The position numbers and the translations under genes were made by a program. Below the pieces are notes generated by a model. That model saw nothing but the letters and a program-made list of their open reading frames with translations. It had not been told where the DNA came from and did not search any database. DNA of 64,000 nt from Saccopteryx bilineata (taxonomy: Eukaryota > Chordata > Mammalia > Chiroptera > Emballonuridae): assembly GCF_036850765.1 (NCBI RefSeq), contig NC_089496.1, forward strand, positions 99,844,267-99,908,266. The letters run 5' to 3'. Position 1 is the stretch's first letter, and each line of letters opens with the position of its first letter. Below are positions 1 to 12,017 of this stretch, piece after piece.

Positions 1-2640
1 TGAGCCACTTGCTTCACTCCATTCCCATGGAGAGATGCTGCCTGTTGGCAAGACTGGGCTCCTTTTAGTATCCTCCACTGTCTCCCACCCCCTTGCCAAA
101 ACAACTCTTAGGAAAGGTTGGGAGAAAATCAGTCATTTATACCTGAGTGTCAATTTTAGTCACAGGATTACCTCTACCATTTTCTCAAAGGTGTGCTTCT
201 GGTGGATAATGGAAACCCAGGCAGGTGGAAGAACAGGGTCCCCACATGCCTGGCCTTCCTTGGCAACTGGGAAGTCACACCCATGGATGCGAGCAGGGGA
301 CTGCCCTGACCTGTCAAATAAAATGCCTCATTTTTCTGCTTTGAATGGAAAGGCCGCCCCAGTGTCCCTAGAATGATACCCTTTCCCTTATCATCCAACA
401 GGTGGTTTTGGCAAGAATGGGTTTTCGTGCCAGAGTTTCCCTCTGACTCAAGGAGAAAAGAACACAGTCATTTTTGGGGGTCTGTTTAGTCTCAAAGGGA
501 AACAATTTACTAATTAGGGTAAGAGTCTTTACAAAAATATGTTTTCGATTCCACTGATGGTCAGTTACAAGCGATAACACTGTTAAATGTAGTGCCTAAT
601 AAATCTGGAAAAACTACCCAATAAATGTAAGTAATAACAATGATTAACAATAAATTAAATGCAGAGAACCAGGAATGTACCACATTATTTTTAACTAGTT
701 TGGGCCATCGGGTTCTGATTATTCAGTTTGTCCTGTGCACCTGGAGTTTATTAGAGTGTAATACAAACTAAACGGTCCCTCAGCGAGGCCACAGAAAGGA
801 CTTAGTATAAAACAATATACAAGTTTAATAGTGGTAACTGACCTTTCTTTCTTTTACAAAAACATATCTTTGTAACTCGAGCCCCAAGGAAATGTAATGC
901 TTTTTACCTAATCCCGATTGTTAATTTTCCTTTTATTTAATTTAGAAGGTTTCATTTGTTTCACGAGATAGGAAGATACAATTTATATTCAATAATTCTT
1001 CCTGCTCTGGAAAGTGATCCAAAATGGCTAAATATTTCTTTCCTCCTGCCGTGTCTATTACAAGAAGGAAAAACAGACGAACCGCACACCCCTCTATTAA
1101 TGGCAGCTGCTTAAAACCTACATTTTAGAACAGCCAAATGAAACGGGTCCATGTGTTTATAATCAAGGTGCATTTGACTAATTTTCCCTAAATCTTTAAA
1201 TATTACTCATTCTCAAATGCCAGAAAATTGGGCTCTTTCTCCGTTGAGGGCAGGAAGGCAATGTCAGGCTCCCTGATGGAGGGACTTTTCCATGATTTCC
1301 CTGAATGCTAAGATTTCAGATGCTATCTAAGGGGACTACTGTGTTCTAATGACAGAGTCTTCCCATTTTTGAAAGCCCCCGTGGGCGGACATCTTTGTGA
1401 GTTTGAAGTTTTCCCAAGCTATCCACAGTGTGTTCGAGATGAAAGGTGTTTTGAGGGACCCCGCAAAGCTGAGGTTTCTTGCTTCTTCCATCTCACGCTC
1501 TCGTCCTTAAACCGAATGTGTTTGCCACAAAAACAAAAGAAAAAAAAAAGAATTTTAACTAGAGTCAACTCCTGTAAACGTCTGAAACTTGAGGTGCCCC
1601 GGACAAACACGAGGTCTGGCAAATAGTCTATAAAACCCTGCCTTAAAGTAATTAAATGAAATGGTCACCAGGGAGGGCAAGAATGGCATTGCCCAGGGGC
1701 GTCAACAGAGCATGACACTCTTATTTTCTTTAGCCTGCTAATCAATACGGCTGGCCTCAGACCTCCCGTACCCTTCGGGTTGAGCCCCAAATCTCACATC
1801 TCACTGGCTAACAGTCAGCCTTCACTGTATAATCAAAACCATTTTTTTTGTTCAGAAGCTGGTCTTTATCTTGAAAAGATGGAGCAAGTTCAGCTTACAT
1901 TTAGAAGAGAAATTCTGCTCCAAAGGGAGGGTGGCTTGACTTTCTAATCAGAAAGCTCGGGTCAAGCAAAAGGTGGATTGATTTCTCTACCTGCGCTGCC
2001 AAGGAGCATCGTGTAACTCAAGCTGGTTCCCTGGCTGGCTGGAAATGCAGAGGAGGAGAGAGGGAGGGGAGAGACATGGAGCTTCTAGATGCCCTGGGAA
2101 TATCCTCAGAACATAACTAATTGAGCCAGGTTGGAACTGAGAATGAGTGTAGTTCCTCATAAGGCTCTCTGTCATCTCCCAAACTGCTTACTACATACAG
2201 TGACAACTATTGGTCTCTTAAGATTTCTTGGGTGCCAACGCTGTGCCAGGTGCTGACATGCATTTACCCATTTGATTTGCACAGTGACTTTGTGCACTGT
2301 TAACCCTCCGCTTGGCATTCCACTGGTTCCCCATGAGTGGCCAGCAAGGGGACAGCTAGTTGTGGTGACTGTGGCAAGACACCACTCAGGTTTCCTGCTG
2401 TGGGGACTGTAGCGGACTGCCAGCCCCTGCTGCTGCCTCTCTGGGTCCGCCACGGAGGTAGTGTCGAGCCACACTTCCTGCGGGCTGCTTCCAGCCAATG
2501 ACTGAGCTCAGGGGGCCACAAAAGCCCATTTCGGGGAGATCTGAGGCTCTTCCCTTAGGCAACCTGCTTCAAGGAGTCTCCGTCAGCCTGGCCACACCTT
2601 GCTTGAAACTGTGCTCCTGTCTGGGGCCTTTTCTACCCAA
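1..2640. other. unique, repeat-poor DNA
   Basis: I see no exon, tRNA or recognisable transposon here. From about 430 to 1800 the sequence is AT-rich and free of recognisable repeats, with many TTAAT/TAATTA-like words. That is the look of conserved non-coding DNA, though conservation cannot be judged from one sequence. Short open frames on both strands are not protein-like. From about 2200 to 2350 there may be an eroded MIR-like stretch, too decayed to call. Confidence 0.5.
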
Positions 2641-2642
2641 TC

Positions 2643-2709
2643 TTCCTCCCTCCCTCCCTCCCTCCCTCCCTCCCTCCCTCCCTTCCTTCCTTCCTTCCTT
2701 CCTTCCTTT
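2643..2709 (+). repeat. (TCCC)n-(TTCC)n microsatellite
   Basis: About ten TCCC units run into about seven TTCC units. The pyrimidine tract gives artificial Pro/Ser/Leu-rich or Gly/Arg/Glu-rich open frames on the two strands, which are not genes. Confidence 0.95.
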
Positions 2710-3307
2710 TCTCCTTCTCAGGGGCCAGACTGGCGCTGAGGTCTGAAGGACCCCCTTTTTCCATTGCTGGCCTGTCCCCATTAAATTCCTCCCACACCAA
2801 GTCCTGTCTTAGAGTCTGCTTCCCAGAGGATCCAAACGAATACACCAGTTACTGTAGCGACAACCATCACCATGGCTAACAATGGGCCCTAGCCGTATTT
2901 TTTCAATTGTTCTAGGTCCAAAACAGCCTTGCCAGACAGCCTGCGTGTCCCAGGAGGAAGCAGGAGTCCCTTCCAATCTGGATCACTCTGTTTGGTGTTC
3001 CCACCCTGCTCCTTTATCCCAACTTTTTTGGCCTTCTCGGGCATCTGTGGTCATTTGCCTCCCTTCCCCTCCTGTGCCTTAAAGGCTGCTTCTAGCCTTG
3101 TTCCTGCTATTACCCTTTCTCCACATGAGGTTCCCCCCACCCCCTTCCTTATGTTAAAGGGGCTCCTCACAGGACCCTGGCTCTATATTTCTCATGCTCT
3201 ATTCTGTCCCTCTCTGATGGAGCCTCTCACCAGCCTTTCCAAGTCTGGCTGGAATCTCTCTCCGCTTCTCAGATTTGCAGAAGTTTGGAGGACTGGCTAG
3301 GACAGGC

Positions 3308-3547
3308 TTTGGAGCCACACTGAGTAGGCTCAGGCCTCAGCTCCATGACACCAAAACTGTGTGATCTCGGCAAGTTACTTAACCTCGAGGGCTGAGCTTT
3401 AGTTTCTTTATCTGTAAAGTAAGGATAAAAGTGCTATCTCGTCTGTAGGATTCTGGTACGGATTCAATGAAGTATTCCATGCGAAGCACTTAGCTCACTG
3501 CCTGGCCTAGCACTACATCAGTGCTCACTGAACAGTAGCTATTCCTT
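3308..3547 (+). repeat. MIR SINE
   Basis: Near full-length mammal-wide MIR in plus orientation. The conserved core is visible (GTGTGATCTCGGCAAGTTAC at 3359-3378, then a run resembling 'tttctttatctgtaaagtaagg'), followed by the tail resembling 'gcacttagctcactgcctgg'. It is ancient and diverged. Confidence 0.85.
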
Positions 3548-4898
3548 GCGGTTAGAACTGCAATGTTATTATCCAACCAGCACCTCTAGGGATCAAAGAT
3601 AGGCATCCAGATCACTATTTCCAAGAGTTACATAGCTTAATTTCCTTCTCAAAAAAATCAGAGGGGTTGCTTCCTAAATGGAATGTTGACAAGGATCTCA
3701 GGATTTAGGATCAAATTCCCTTCCCTGGGATTTGGGGGTATAAGGGGGCGAATTTCTCTCCCGTTAAGTCTTGGGGAAATCTTGGCAATTGGAATGGAAC
3801 ATTCAAGTTTTTGTTGCCGTGAAACTTCTCAAAGAGAGATTCTCTTTAGAGGAGAAGAAGGAGCTCACATTTTAATAGCCCTCTTTTGGGAAGAACTTGA
3901 AACATCTTTGTGGTCTCCCAAAGAGAACAAAAATGGCGTTCCCAGTCCCTCCTCTCTCTTGTCTTTTGGAGATGAAAGCCAGGTTCTTTACAAAGAAGCG
4001 TGTTTATTAAAGAGAGTCACTTTCACTGACCAGATTTGGGGGTGGGGTGGGGGGATGGCATTCATTCCTCGGGAAATTTGCTAAGCTTCCCAGGCGGAGA
4101 GGGTGTATGCTTGCCGATAAGACATAGAATGTTCTTTAGACTTGGCTGTTCCCCCTGGTTTTCTCGGACACGGTACCGCTTCATGTTGTAACCATTATTT
4201 CTTGTACCTTGCAGCCAATAAAATAATCACAGAGAGCTGATTCGGTCTCGGTCCTTAAGTCAGGAAAGCCTCCGTGCCATCGGAGACGGAGGGAAACACA
4301 CTCCAGGTTTAATTTTGAGTGACATTGGACGAGAGCCCAGTTCGGGGCTCGTCTCAGAGCCATCCAGCTGTTCTTTAATCATGCATCCAGAAAGCCGTCA
4401 CAAGTTTCTCCGGCTCATCTGTGCATTCTTGATCTTGCCTCTAACATTTTATTTCTAATTCCCCTGATGGCCTCAGTGAAAGTTCCCGGCAAAGATTGAT
4501 TGCAGGGCATGACCCAAATTTGTAACTGGCCACAAAATGCTGTAAAACACAGTGCACCGAATACCTTCCAGCTGATTGTAAGTGATTTTCGAAAAAGATC
4601 TGGGTATGTTTTTCCTCTTTCCCCCCCTCTTTCACATAAAATATCTGAAAAGGGGAACTTTTTGCCAAGCTCTAAGTTTTGTACCATCGTCTGTAGAGCA
4701 CGCTACATGACAGGAAGCACTGCCTGGGGTCGCTGGTGGTGGCTGCCTCTCCACCTGGCGGGTGGGTTTCTTTTGTTTTTGTTTATGCCTGGGCAGAACT
4801 ATAAACAGAGAATGGAGGCAGGGAGCAAGTGTGGTGGCCAGGAAGGCTGGAGACACGAGTTCTGGAGAGCCTTGGGAGATTTCTCAGTCTCCCTAGAG
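3548..4898. other. unique sequence without recognised genes
   Basis: No coding or RNA gene supported. Open frames at 3683-4084 and 4500-4970 overlap frames on the other strand and resemble no family I know. No clear repeat is seen up to the hAT element that starts at 4899. Confidence 0.4.
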
Positions 4899-5234
4899 CA
4901 GGGGTCCCCAAACTTTTTTCACAGGGGGCCAGTTCACTGTCCCTCAGACCGTTGGAGGGCCAGACTATAAAAAAAAACTATGAACAAATCCCTAAGCACA
5001 CTGCACATATCTTATTTTAAAGTAAAAAGACAAAACTGAAATAAATACAATATTTAAAATAAAGAACAAGTAAATTTAAATCAACAAACTGACCAGTAAG
5101 TATTTCAATGGGAACTATGCTCCTCTCACTGACCACCAATGAAAGAGGTGCCCCTTCCAGAAGTGCGGTGGGGGCCGGATAAATGGCCTCAGGGGGCCAC
5201 ATGCGGCCTGCGGGCTGTAGTTTGGGGACCCCTG
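4899..5234 (+). mobile_element. nonautonomous hAT element (GGGGTCCCCAAACT family), copy 1
   Basis: A 336-bp element with perfect 16-bp terminal inverted repeats: CAGGGGTCCCCAAACT at 4899 and its complement ending at 5234. Flanking 8-bp duplications are ccctagag (4891-4898) and ccctagtg (5235-5242), 7 of 8 identical and fitting nnnTAnnn. The interior is AT-rich and encodes no transposase, so it depended on an enzyme supplied in trans. Two more family members lie at 41219 (reverse, shorter subfamily) and 49502 (same orientation). The good copy-to-copy identity indicates fairly recent activity. Confidence 0.93.
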
Positions 5235-5242
5235 CCCTAGTG

Positions 5243-6938
5243 GGTACTTTTCTCATTTGCAAAATGCAGGAAGCATCGTCAAGCCACGTCTTTGCAGAAC
5301 TCCTGGAACTCTTTCCTGATGATCAACAAGGAAGGGTTTTTCTAGATCTGCAGAAGAGAATGAAGTTACTTGCAGGAAACTCCTCAATGTCAAACTTTTG
5401 CCCATTCATTTCTCTGATACCTTTGACACCTGCTACCTGCCACAAATACACAAGCATCACAAAGACTAATGAACAAAACATTATGGAGTGCAGTCCTGCA
5501 GAAGGAATTTGCTTTACAATGGTATCCTGTGTGCACTGGGTTGGTCAGTGAAGCAGCTCTCGGCTCACGCTGTGGAAGAGAATACAGCAGGTTGTATTTG
5601 CTCTAGGGTTCAGGCACAGCTGGGTCTGTTGGGAGGCTGGTGAGCTGTTTCCTCCCAAGGTCTGTTTTATGAGGAACTAAGAAGCTGACTAGTTATTAGT
5701 TTGTCTTAAGAAAATGATAGTGAGAGCCCTGAGTTAGAGCCAATGGGTCAGTGCTGGGGAAAGGGCAGGGTTCTCTCATTCAGATAATCTTTTCATTTTC
5801 ATTGATGCCTAAGGCGTCAATAGCCTTGGTGCTAGGGCTTTAGCAGCATGGGAGACTGGGTCCCTAGTGACATTAGCATTGCCTCCAACGGCAGCAGAGT
5901 CGGTGCAGACTCTGGTGCCTTCAGTGGGCTGCAGTGTTGGCACTGATGCCCTCAAGGCAGATGCCATCAGGACCCATGACACCATCACGGGACTGTGAGC
6001 GTCAGAAGTCACAGTGGTGACAGCTACAGGAAGCAGAGTGGTCTAAAGGGACCACGAGCTGACTTATTGTGATGTGGACTGGGCCGGGAGCATAGTGAAG
6101 CTGTCACTCTATCCTGTGGGCAACAGGGAGCCATGGAGAGATTTTTGAAAGAGGGACTCTTGGTCAAAATTGCCCTTCAGAATGATGCTCTGGCGTTGTA
6201 TACACAGAGGGGCTAGGGGAGGCTGAAGGCAGGGAGACCCACTGGGAGGCTGTTTGCAACAGCCCACTTCAGAGTCATACCACAGGCCTGGACAAGACTT
6301 AGGTTTACAGGGAGCCATGTAAAAACCTGAGTGGATACCACATCCAGCTGAAGGGATGTCTCACTGAACCCTTAAAGAGTGTTTTTATACCAAGCATGAG
6401 ACCCATGCTCTTTGGGCGTGTGTTCACACAGCCGATGAAATAAACCAGAACCAACAGGATAGTCACCAAAATTGAGCATAGGCCATTTCCTGCACCTAGG
6501 TGCCAAGCTGTCTGCCCTTTGGGGCCTCTTTAGCTTAGAAGGAATGAAGGATGGGGCAGAGACGGCCTGTGATCAGTGGGTAGCGGGGTGCTCTGGTCTC
6601 TTGGGAATCACTGGGACCTTCTTTTTTTGAGGTGAGACCAGATCCAGTCTGGCAGTCAGGGATCCACCTCCACGGCAACATCATCTTCCCTTCTACTGGG
6701 TCCCTCCATCAACGGAGACTCAACAAAGGGCGGGTTTGGTTTGAGCTGCTTTTTCTGGATGCAGAAGCTTAGAATCATGGTCGTAAGTATTGACACAATC
6801 CAAGCTATCTAATTTCTCTTTACCTCTTTTAATTTTGGACAAAGCATTGTTTTTCTGGCAGCTAGACAGATGGAAAATGGACCAAAAAAAAAAAAGAATT
6901 CCAGTTTAGTAGAGAGTTCTGGGCAGCAGGCAGGAAAC
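5243..6938. other. unique sequence and unclassified old repeat
   Basis: No gene supported. The stretch at about 5770-6060 has several runs of similar small words (gcagcagag, tggtgcctt) but matches nothing I recognise. About 6080-6290 resembles a common mammal-wide repeat (words such as 'gggagacccactgggaggctgtt') whose family I cannot name. Confidence 0.35.
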
Positions 6939-6939
6939 C

Positions 6940-7055
6940 AGGAGCCCTGAGTTCTGTTCTTGGTTTTTCCACTGACTAGGTACATTGACTTGAATCTCAG
7001 TTTGCTCATCTGTATAACAGGAATCGTGGGCTTGGTGATAGAGTAGACCTCTTCC
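6940..7055 (+). repeat. MIR SINE fragment
   Basis: Core MIR word order is visible: a 'ccactgactaggtac' region, then 'ctcagtttgctcatctgtataacagg'-like sequence (shortened here). Diverged, truncated 3' copy. Confidence 0.6.
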
Positions 7056-7149
7056 TGCTCAAAATCCCTGAGTTTTAACTCTAAGAGAGGCTTGTGGTTA
7101 AGGAGAGATGCCTTGACCACTTCAGGTCTCTTCAGTGAGAAAATATGAG

Positions 7150-7358
7150 TAGAGGTTATGAGATTCGGTTCTGGGTTTGGAACTTGAGTCTATAACAGAC
7201 TGGTTGTGGCCTTGGGAAAGTTCCTTAACCTGTTTGAGTTTTAGTGTCCTCTTCTGTCAAATAGGGCCCCAACTACCTACACTGGGATTTAGGAAGCCCT
7301 TTGAGCACCGGGCGTGACACGCAGAAAGCCCTTAAGCAATGATGGTACTTGGCATCGC
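7150..7358 (+). repeat. MIR SINE
   Basis: Plus-strand MIR with the usual order: 'ggttctgggtttggaactt', then GTTGTGGCCTTGGGAAAGTT, then 'cttctgtcaaataggg', then a tail with 'gaagccctttgagcaccg'. Ancient copy. Confidence 0.8.
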
Positions 7359-7659
7359 TGGTAGCGTTGAATGTAATCCATTCAGTTCAGAGCACTGGCT
7401 TCCTGATGCCCAATCCTGGATCTGGAGGGGATACCAGCACCCGACCCCCGTCCTGCCCTTCCCTGGTGGTGGTGTGTCATTACCTGTGGGCCAGTCCTTT
7501 CTGTCCTCTCAAGTTGAGGCTCATCAAGGGGAATTTGCAGCATTCTCAGGTGGGAAGAGAAATATGATTTTGCTTTTTTATATGAACAAAACAGGACATG
7601 TGCATTCTATACAATCAGGAAATAGAAAAGAAGCAAAAATAAAGAGCTGAAGAAAGCAC

Positions 7660-8125
7660 ATGCCTACTATGGTAGGCCAGATAGTATCCCCATCCTCCCA
7701 AAACATGCATATGTCTGCATCTCTGGAAGCTGGGAATATGTTGCCTTACCCAGTAAAAGGGACTTTGCAAATATGAGTAAGTTAAGAATCTTTAGATGGG
7801 GAGATTATCCTGGATTATCTGGTGGGCTAAGTGTAATCAAGAGGGTCACTTTAAGAGGGTGGCAGAAAGGTTGGAGCCAGAGAAGGTGATGTGATAATGG
7901 AGGCAGAGGAGCAAAAACATATGTGGCAGTGGAGCAGAGAGTGGAGTGATGCAGGGCCATGAGCCAAGGAATGCACGTGCCCTCAGCAGCTGTCAACAGC
8001 AAGAGCATGGGTTCTCCTCTAGAATTTCTGGAAGGAAGTTCTGATTTTATCTCAGAGGAACTGTTTTTTTGACTTAGAGAATTATAAGATAATAAATTTG
8101 TGTTTTTGTAAGCCATTGTGTGGCA
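7660..8125 (+). repeat. MLT1-type (ERVL-MaLR) solo LTR, old
   Basis: Word order matches MLT1 LTRs: 'gtaggccagatagtatcccc' at the start; then 'gggactttgcaaatatga', 'gattatcctggattatctgg', 'gagtggagtgatgcagg', 'gagccaaggaatgc'; and an AATAAATTTG polyadenylation-type region followed by 'gtaagccattgtgtggcaatttg'. No internal retroviral sequence is attached, so this is a solo LTR. Family assignment is from memory. Confidence 0.65.
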
Positions 8126-8192
8126 ATTTGATACATACCTCCTCTCCCCAGATCACCCATGTGATTTAGTATACATGTGCATAACCTTACAG

Positions 8193-8196
<4 letters not shown>

Positions 8197-8252
<56 letters not shown>
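8197..8252 (+). repeat. (TC)n(AC)n compound microsatellite
   Basis: About 17 TC units followed directly by about 11 AC units, then a T-run. It creates spurious Ser/Leu-rich and Thr/His-rich reading frames. Confidence 0.97.
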
Positions 8253-8459
8253 TTTTTTTTAAATTTTATTCTAACCATCATGAAATCATATTATATGCCC
8301 TCTTTTGTAATCTGCCTTTTTTATGTCAACAATCTCTACTTTTCCGTATTAGTAAATTTTCATCTGTTCTAAAAGCCAGGCCATGTTTAAATGATCCCAA
8401 ATCTGCCATTATAGGCACAGTCCAAACCTCTGTTGGAACCAGTATTGCACATTGCATTT

Positions 8460-9815
8460 AGTTGCTATGGTTTTCAAAGCTATTTAACCAAGTATGTCCT
8501 CTTTTTAGGCTACTGATTTGTTGAGAAGTTCCGGCCAGATGTTCCATGGAGTGCTCTATGGTCTAGCTTTATCCAGTTGTTTTCTTGTGGTGGTATTTAG
8601 TTTGTTCCTCTATCCCCTGTGTTTCTTGTAAACTGGATGTTACATCTTCAGTGACACATGTTGGGGTAAAATACAGAGTAAGTGATGCTATGTAGTTGAT
8701 ATTGCATCACATAATTTCTAGTTGATCTACTAAACCATTTGCTTTTTTTCTAAGGGCTATTTCTAGGACCAGAACACCAGGGGCTACGTGGGTCTCAGAG
8801 ACATCAGCAGAAGAGTGATTCACTTGTATTCTATGGGATCTAATTGTTATTAAGGAATACCACTTCCAGGAACTACTTAAATCCAAGGCAACTCATTTGC
8901 CAGCCTAATGGAGCAGAGCCCAAATCAACCCCAAGGGAGGGCCCAGCACAGGAAATGCAAACCTGCAGACCACGTTCAAACTCATAAATTACTGCGAATA
9001 AACTTGAGGAAAACAAGCAGGTTCAATTTCAACAGATTTTTCCCAGCTAGGTGTACTAGCATCGGACTGTTTAGACATCATTAAAATACATTACACCCAA
9101 TATGTTTACCCACAGTCATCTATATTACCTGGGCAGGTCATTCATCAGCTTGTCAATTTTAATGGATTCTATGTATAAGTAACACTCTAACATGCAGAGA
9201 ACTTTTAAGGAGAAACTCGTAGTACCAGCATATTAGAAAAATGCAAATTACCCAAAGCCTGATTTGAGGAGACCATTCCAACCCAAATCGAATGAAGAAC
9301 AACAATATTTTCTGCCCACACCACTATTTCTATTTTAAACTGTTATTATTCTTACCACCACCAACAATAAAAATATCATAAAGGGTTTATAGACAAGACA
9401 TTTTTAGGCAATGATTCTGAAACTGGCGTGAAACCTTTGGCCCATGGTGGAACTATTGCGTTTTGCATGTGTGTATGTGCACTTTGTGCGCCTGCACTTC
9501 TGTGCGTGTGCACTTCCTTGCATCCTATCCAGAGATTTCTCTCGCATAATTAAATGTATTGATGACATCATGGGAACTCAGCCAACCTTTGGGTTTCCGT
9601 CACTTTCAGGAGATTCAGACGCTAATTCGAGTTTTCCAACATCTGACCAAATGTGAGAGGCTCTCTCCACAGGCATATAGTATTTCGAGGGTTATTATAA
9701 TGCGTAACGAGAAACTCTTTGTGCGTAGCCTGCTCACCTGCTCTCTCTCACTCTTTCCTCCATCCTAAAAGCTTAAAATTTAGATGGGTCCTAGTGAGAA
9801 ACTTAGAGCACCAAA
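8460..9815. other. unique, repeat-poor DNA
   Basis: No gene, RNA or recognised transposon. The part from about 8760 to 9800 is AT-rich and non-repetitive apart from short runs, including many homeodomain-like ATTA/TAAT words. It is a candidate conserved non-coding region, but this cannot be shown from one sequence. Confidence 0.4.
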
Positions 9816-9840
9816 AAAATAAATAAATAAATAAATAAAA
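9816..9840 (+). repeat. (AAAT)n microsatellite
   Basis: Short A-run followed by about five AAAT units. Confidence 0.9.
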
Positions 9841-9942
9841 CACACTTTGGGAAGAATCCAAAAAATAATCATGCTATGTATTTTACCATTTGGGTTAAAA
9901 AGGAATAAAAGGAAAAACTTTGGAAATTAAAGATGTGAGCAG

Positions 9943-10314
9943 ACCTGGCTGGTTGGCTCAGTGGTAGAGCATCGGCCTGGCATGCAGGAGTCCCGGGTTT
10001 GATTCCCGGCCAGGGCATACAGGAGAAGTGCCCATCTGCTTCTCCACCCCTCCCCCTCTCCTTCCTCTCTGTCTCTCTCTTCCCCTCCCACAGTCAAGGC
10101 TCCATTGGAGCAAAGATGGCCCGGGCGCTGAGGATGGCTCTGTGGCCTCTGCCTCAGGTGCTAGAATGGCTCTGGATGCAACAGAGCGATGCCCCGGATG
10201 AGCAGAGCATCGCCCCCTGGTGGGTATTCCGGGTGGATCCCGGTCGGGCGCATGCGGGAGTCTGTCTGACTGCCTCCCTGTTTCCAGCTTCGGAAAAAAA
10301 AAAAAAAAAAAAAA
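9943..10314 (+). mobile_element. tRNA-derived SINE (bat type), full length
   Basis: The tRNA-like head contains an A box (TGGCTCAGTGGTAGAGC) and a B box (GGGTTTGATTCCCGG), the internal RNA polymerase III promoter. An unrelated body of about 280 bp follows, then a poly(A) tail of more than 20 A. It is flanked by a direct repeat of about 14 bp, aaagatgtgagcag, at 9929-9942 and 10315-10328, as expected of L1-driven insertion. A second family member lies in reverse at 56966-57372. Near its 3' part the body carries ATCGCCCCCTGGTGG (10209-10223), the complement of a CTCF-core-like word. Confidence 0.93.
10209..10223 (-). promoter_or_regulatory. CTCF-core-like motif inside the SINE at 9943
   Basis: ATCGCCCCCTGGTGG is the complement of CCACCAGGGGGCGAT, the same word as in the SINE at 56966, fitting the CTCF core at 14 of 15 positions. 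Single copy here. Function inferred only. Confidence 0.4.
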
Positions 10315-10329
10315 AAAGATGTGAGCAGA

Positions 10330-11368
10330 ATAAAACTAACTGAAGAATGCTAGATAGATTTTTTTTTTAAAGAAGCTTTCTAAAAGACATCGGAAGGCAG
10401 CGTATTCTTGAAATTACTGCACCGCTCTTTCACGCGAATTAAAGATGGGGTGAGTCTATGAATGGACATCACTTGCTTAATGGGAACACCAGATGCCCAC
10501 GTCAAGGAAATGTTAGAAAGCTAAACCCTTGTAAAATTTTATATATTATCCCTTTCACCAAAATATGAAAAACAGATTAGAAGGGGGAAGCAAAAGTTCT
10601 TCTATAAATAAATTTGAAGAAACACTGGACCAAAAGGAGACACTTGTTTAAATACAATGTCCGGGGAAGAAAAATCCTCAAATAAACAAGAATCCCCACT
10701 TTCGACAGAGCAGAAAAAACATTGTGTGTCGCTGGGCTCTAAAGCAGAATTGTCTTTCTCCTGCCCTGGGAGAATGCCTTCCGAACCCAGCCTCCCCCGG
10801 CCATCACATTTGTTAGCAATAATAAATAAAAGCTGGGGATCTGGATTCTTTTTGTTTCTGAAGATATGGAGACATTATAAAGACGCTTTTATAATCAAGT
10901 CTCTATTGAAATCTCTAGTATTTTATGTGTGGCCTAGATCCTTGAATTACTTGTTGCTTTTCCTAGCCTGCTCTCTCTCCCCTCCTGCCCCTACTTCTTT
11001 CAATGCATCTTGGATCCTCGCCACTCTGAAATCATAAACAATTTGCCATTTGCAGGGTTGTCATTGAACTATGTGAGGAAAACGCTCCTGTAGGCTAGAG
11101 GTCCGTCAGAGACCTCGCTGAAAACCCGAGCCTATTGTACCCACCAGCGGGGAATCTCTGCGAAAAGGGAGAAAAATACACTAATTCACGCTTGATGGTT
11201 TCAAAAGAATTACAACTTTATGTCCTTGGAAAAAACCAAAAGAACACAACAACAGAAACATGAGGTTTCTCTTAGACTCAGTGATGTTCATAGGGGACAC
11301 GAAACGATTTGAACCTGAAACACTGGGTAGGAAAGTTGGTAGGGAGGATTTCTGCTCTGGATACTTGC
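10330..11368. other. unique, repeat-poor DNA
   Basis: AT-rich unique sequence with no recognised repeat. The open frame at 10657-11037 has no recognisable domain and lacks any splice or UTR context I can see. It continues the character of the unique DNA before the SINE at 9943, so the SINE probably landed in one longer repeat-poor block. Confidence 0.4.
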
Positions 11369-11369
11369 T

Positions 11370-11475
11370 AGTTTGGATTTAGACATTTGTAAGCTCTTTC
11401 TTCTTGGGCAAGCCATTTGACCACTTGAAGAGTCAGTTTCTTCATTGGCTCATTGGTAAAGGGAATGACATGCCT
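11370..11475 (+). repeat. MIR-like fragment
   Basis: Words resembling the MIR core ('tcttgggcaagccatttgac', 'cagtttcttcattgg', 'ggtaaagggaatgac'). Short and diverged. Confidence 0.5.
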
Positions 11476-11849
11476 GTCCCTTTAAGCCAGCCCTTGCATG
11501 GAGCTTGGCCTGGGACCTGGGGACTCTTCCAGAAACTTCTACTCCCACCCCTTGCTTGTTCTTCACTGGCTTTTGGGTTGGTCCCATGTAAACAGAATCT
11601 AGAACTCTTGACTGTGATCCCAGCCTTGGTCCTACCTGGGCTCTTTGGAGGGGCGTTCCCCGAGGCTCTCCCGGGTGTCCGCACCTTGGCCCACGGTTTT
11701 GTCCTGTGACTCACTTTGGCTTACATCTTGAACCTCAGCCTCTCCAATTACATCAAGTTGGAACTCTCCACACAGCTGGCACCAGCACTGCCTTCTCACC
11801 CTGACTCTACTACTGGGCAAATTCCAGCCGGTGGGGAAGGTGGCTTAGT

Positions 11850-12009
11850 AATATCAGCTAACATTTACTGGGTCCTGACTAGCACTTTATTACCCCTATA
11901 AAGCTCTGTGAGGCAGGGTATTGTTACCTCCGGGAGAGGAAAACTGGCAGAGAGATGTCAACTAACCTTCCCAAGATCACAGAGCTCCCAGGGCGGAGGC
12001 GGGATTTGA
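11850..12009 (-). repeat. MIR-family fragment, reverse
   Basis: Reverse-complement MIR order: 'ctctgtgaggcagggtattg', 'caagatcacagagctccca', then 'gcgggatttgaacttagg'. Abutted by the Charlie-like element that starts at 12018. Confidence 0.65.
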
Positions 12010-12017
12010 ACTTAGGT

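Noticed and set aside
5809..6012. Possible processed pseudogene with Ala/Val-rich reverse frame
   Set aside because: I could not match it to any known protein, and there is no poly(A) tail or flanking duplication.
9943..10030. Possible functional tRNA gene (A and B boxes present)
   Set aside because: It is the head of a SINE: followed by the SINE body and poly(A), with target duplications, and a matching copy at 56966. Not an independent tRNA gene.
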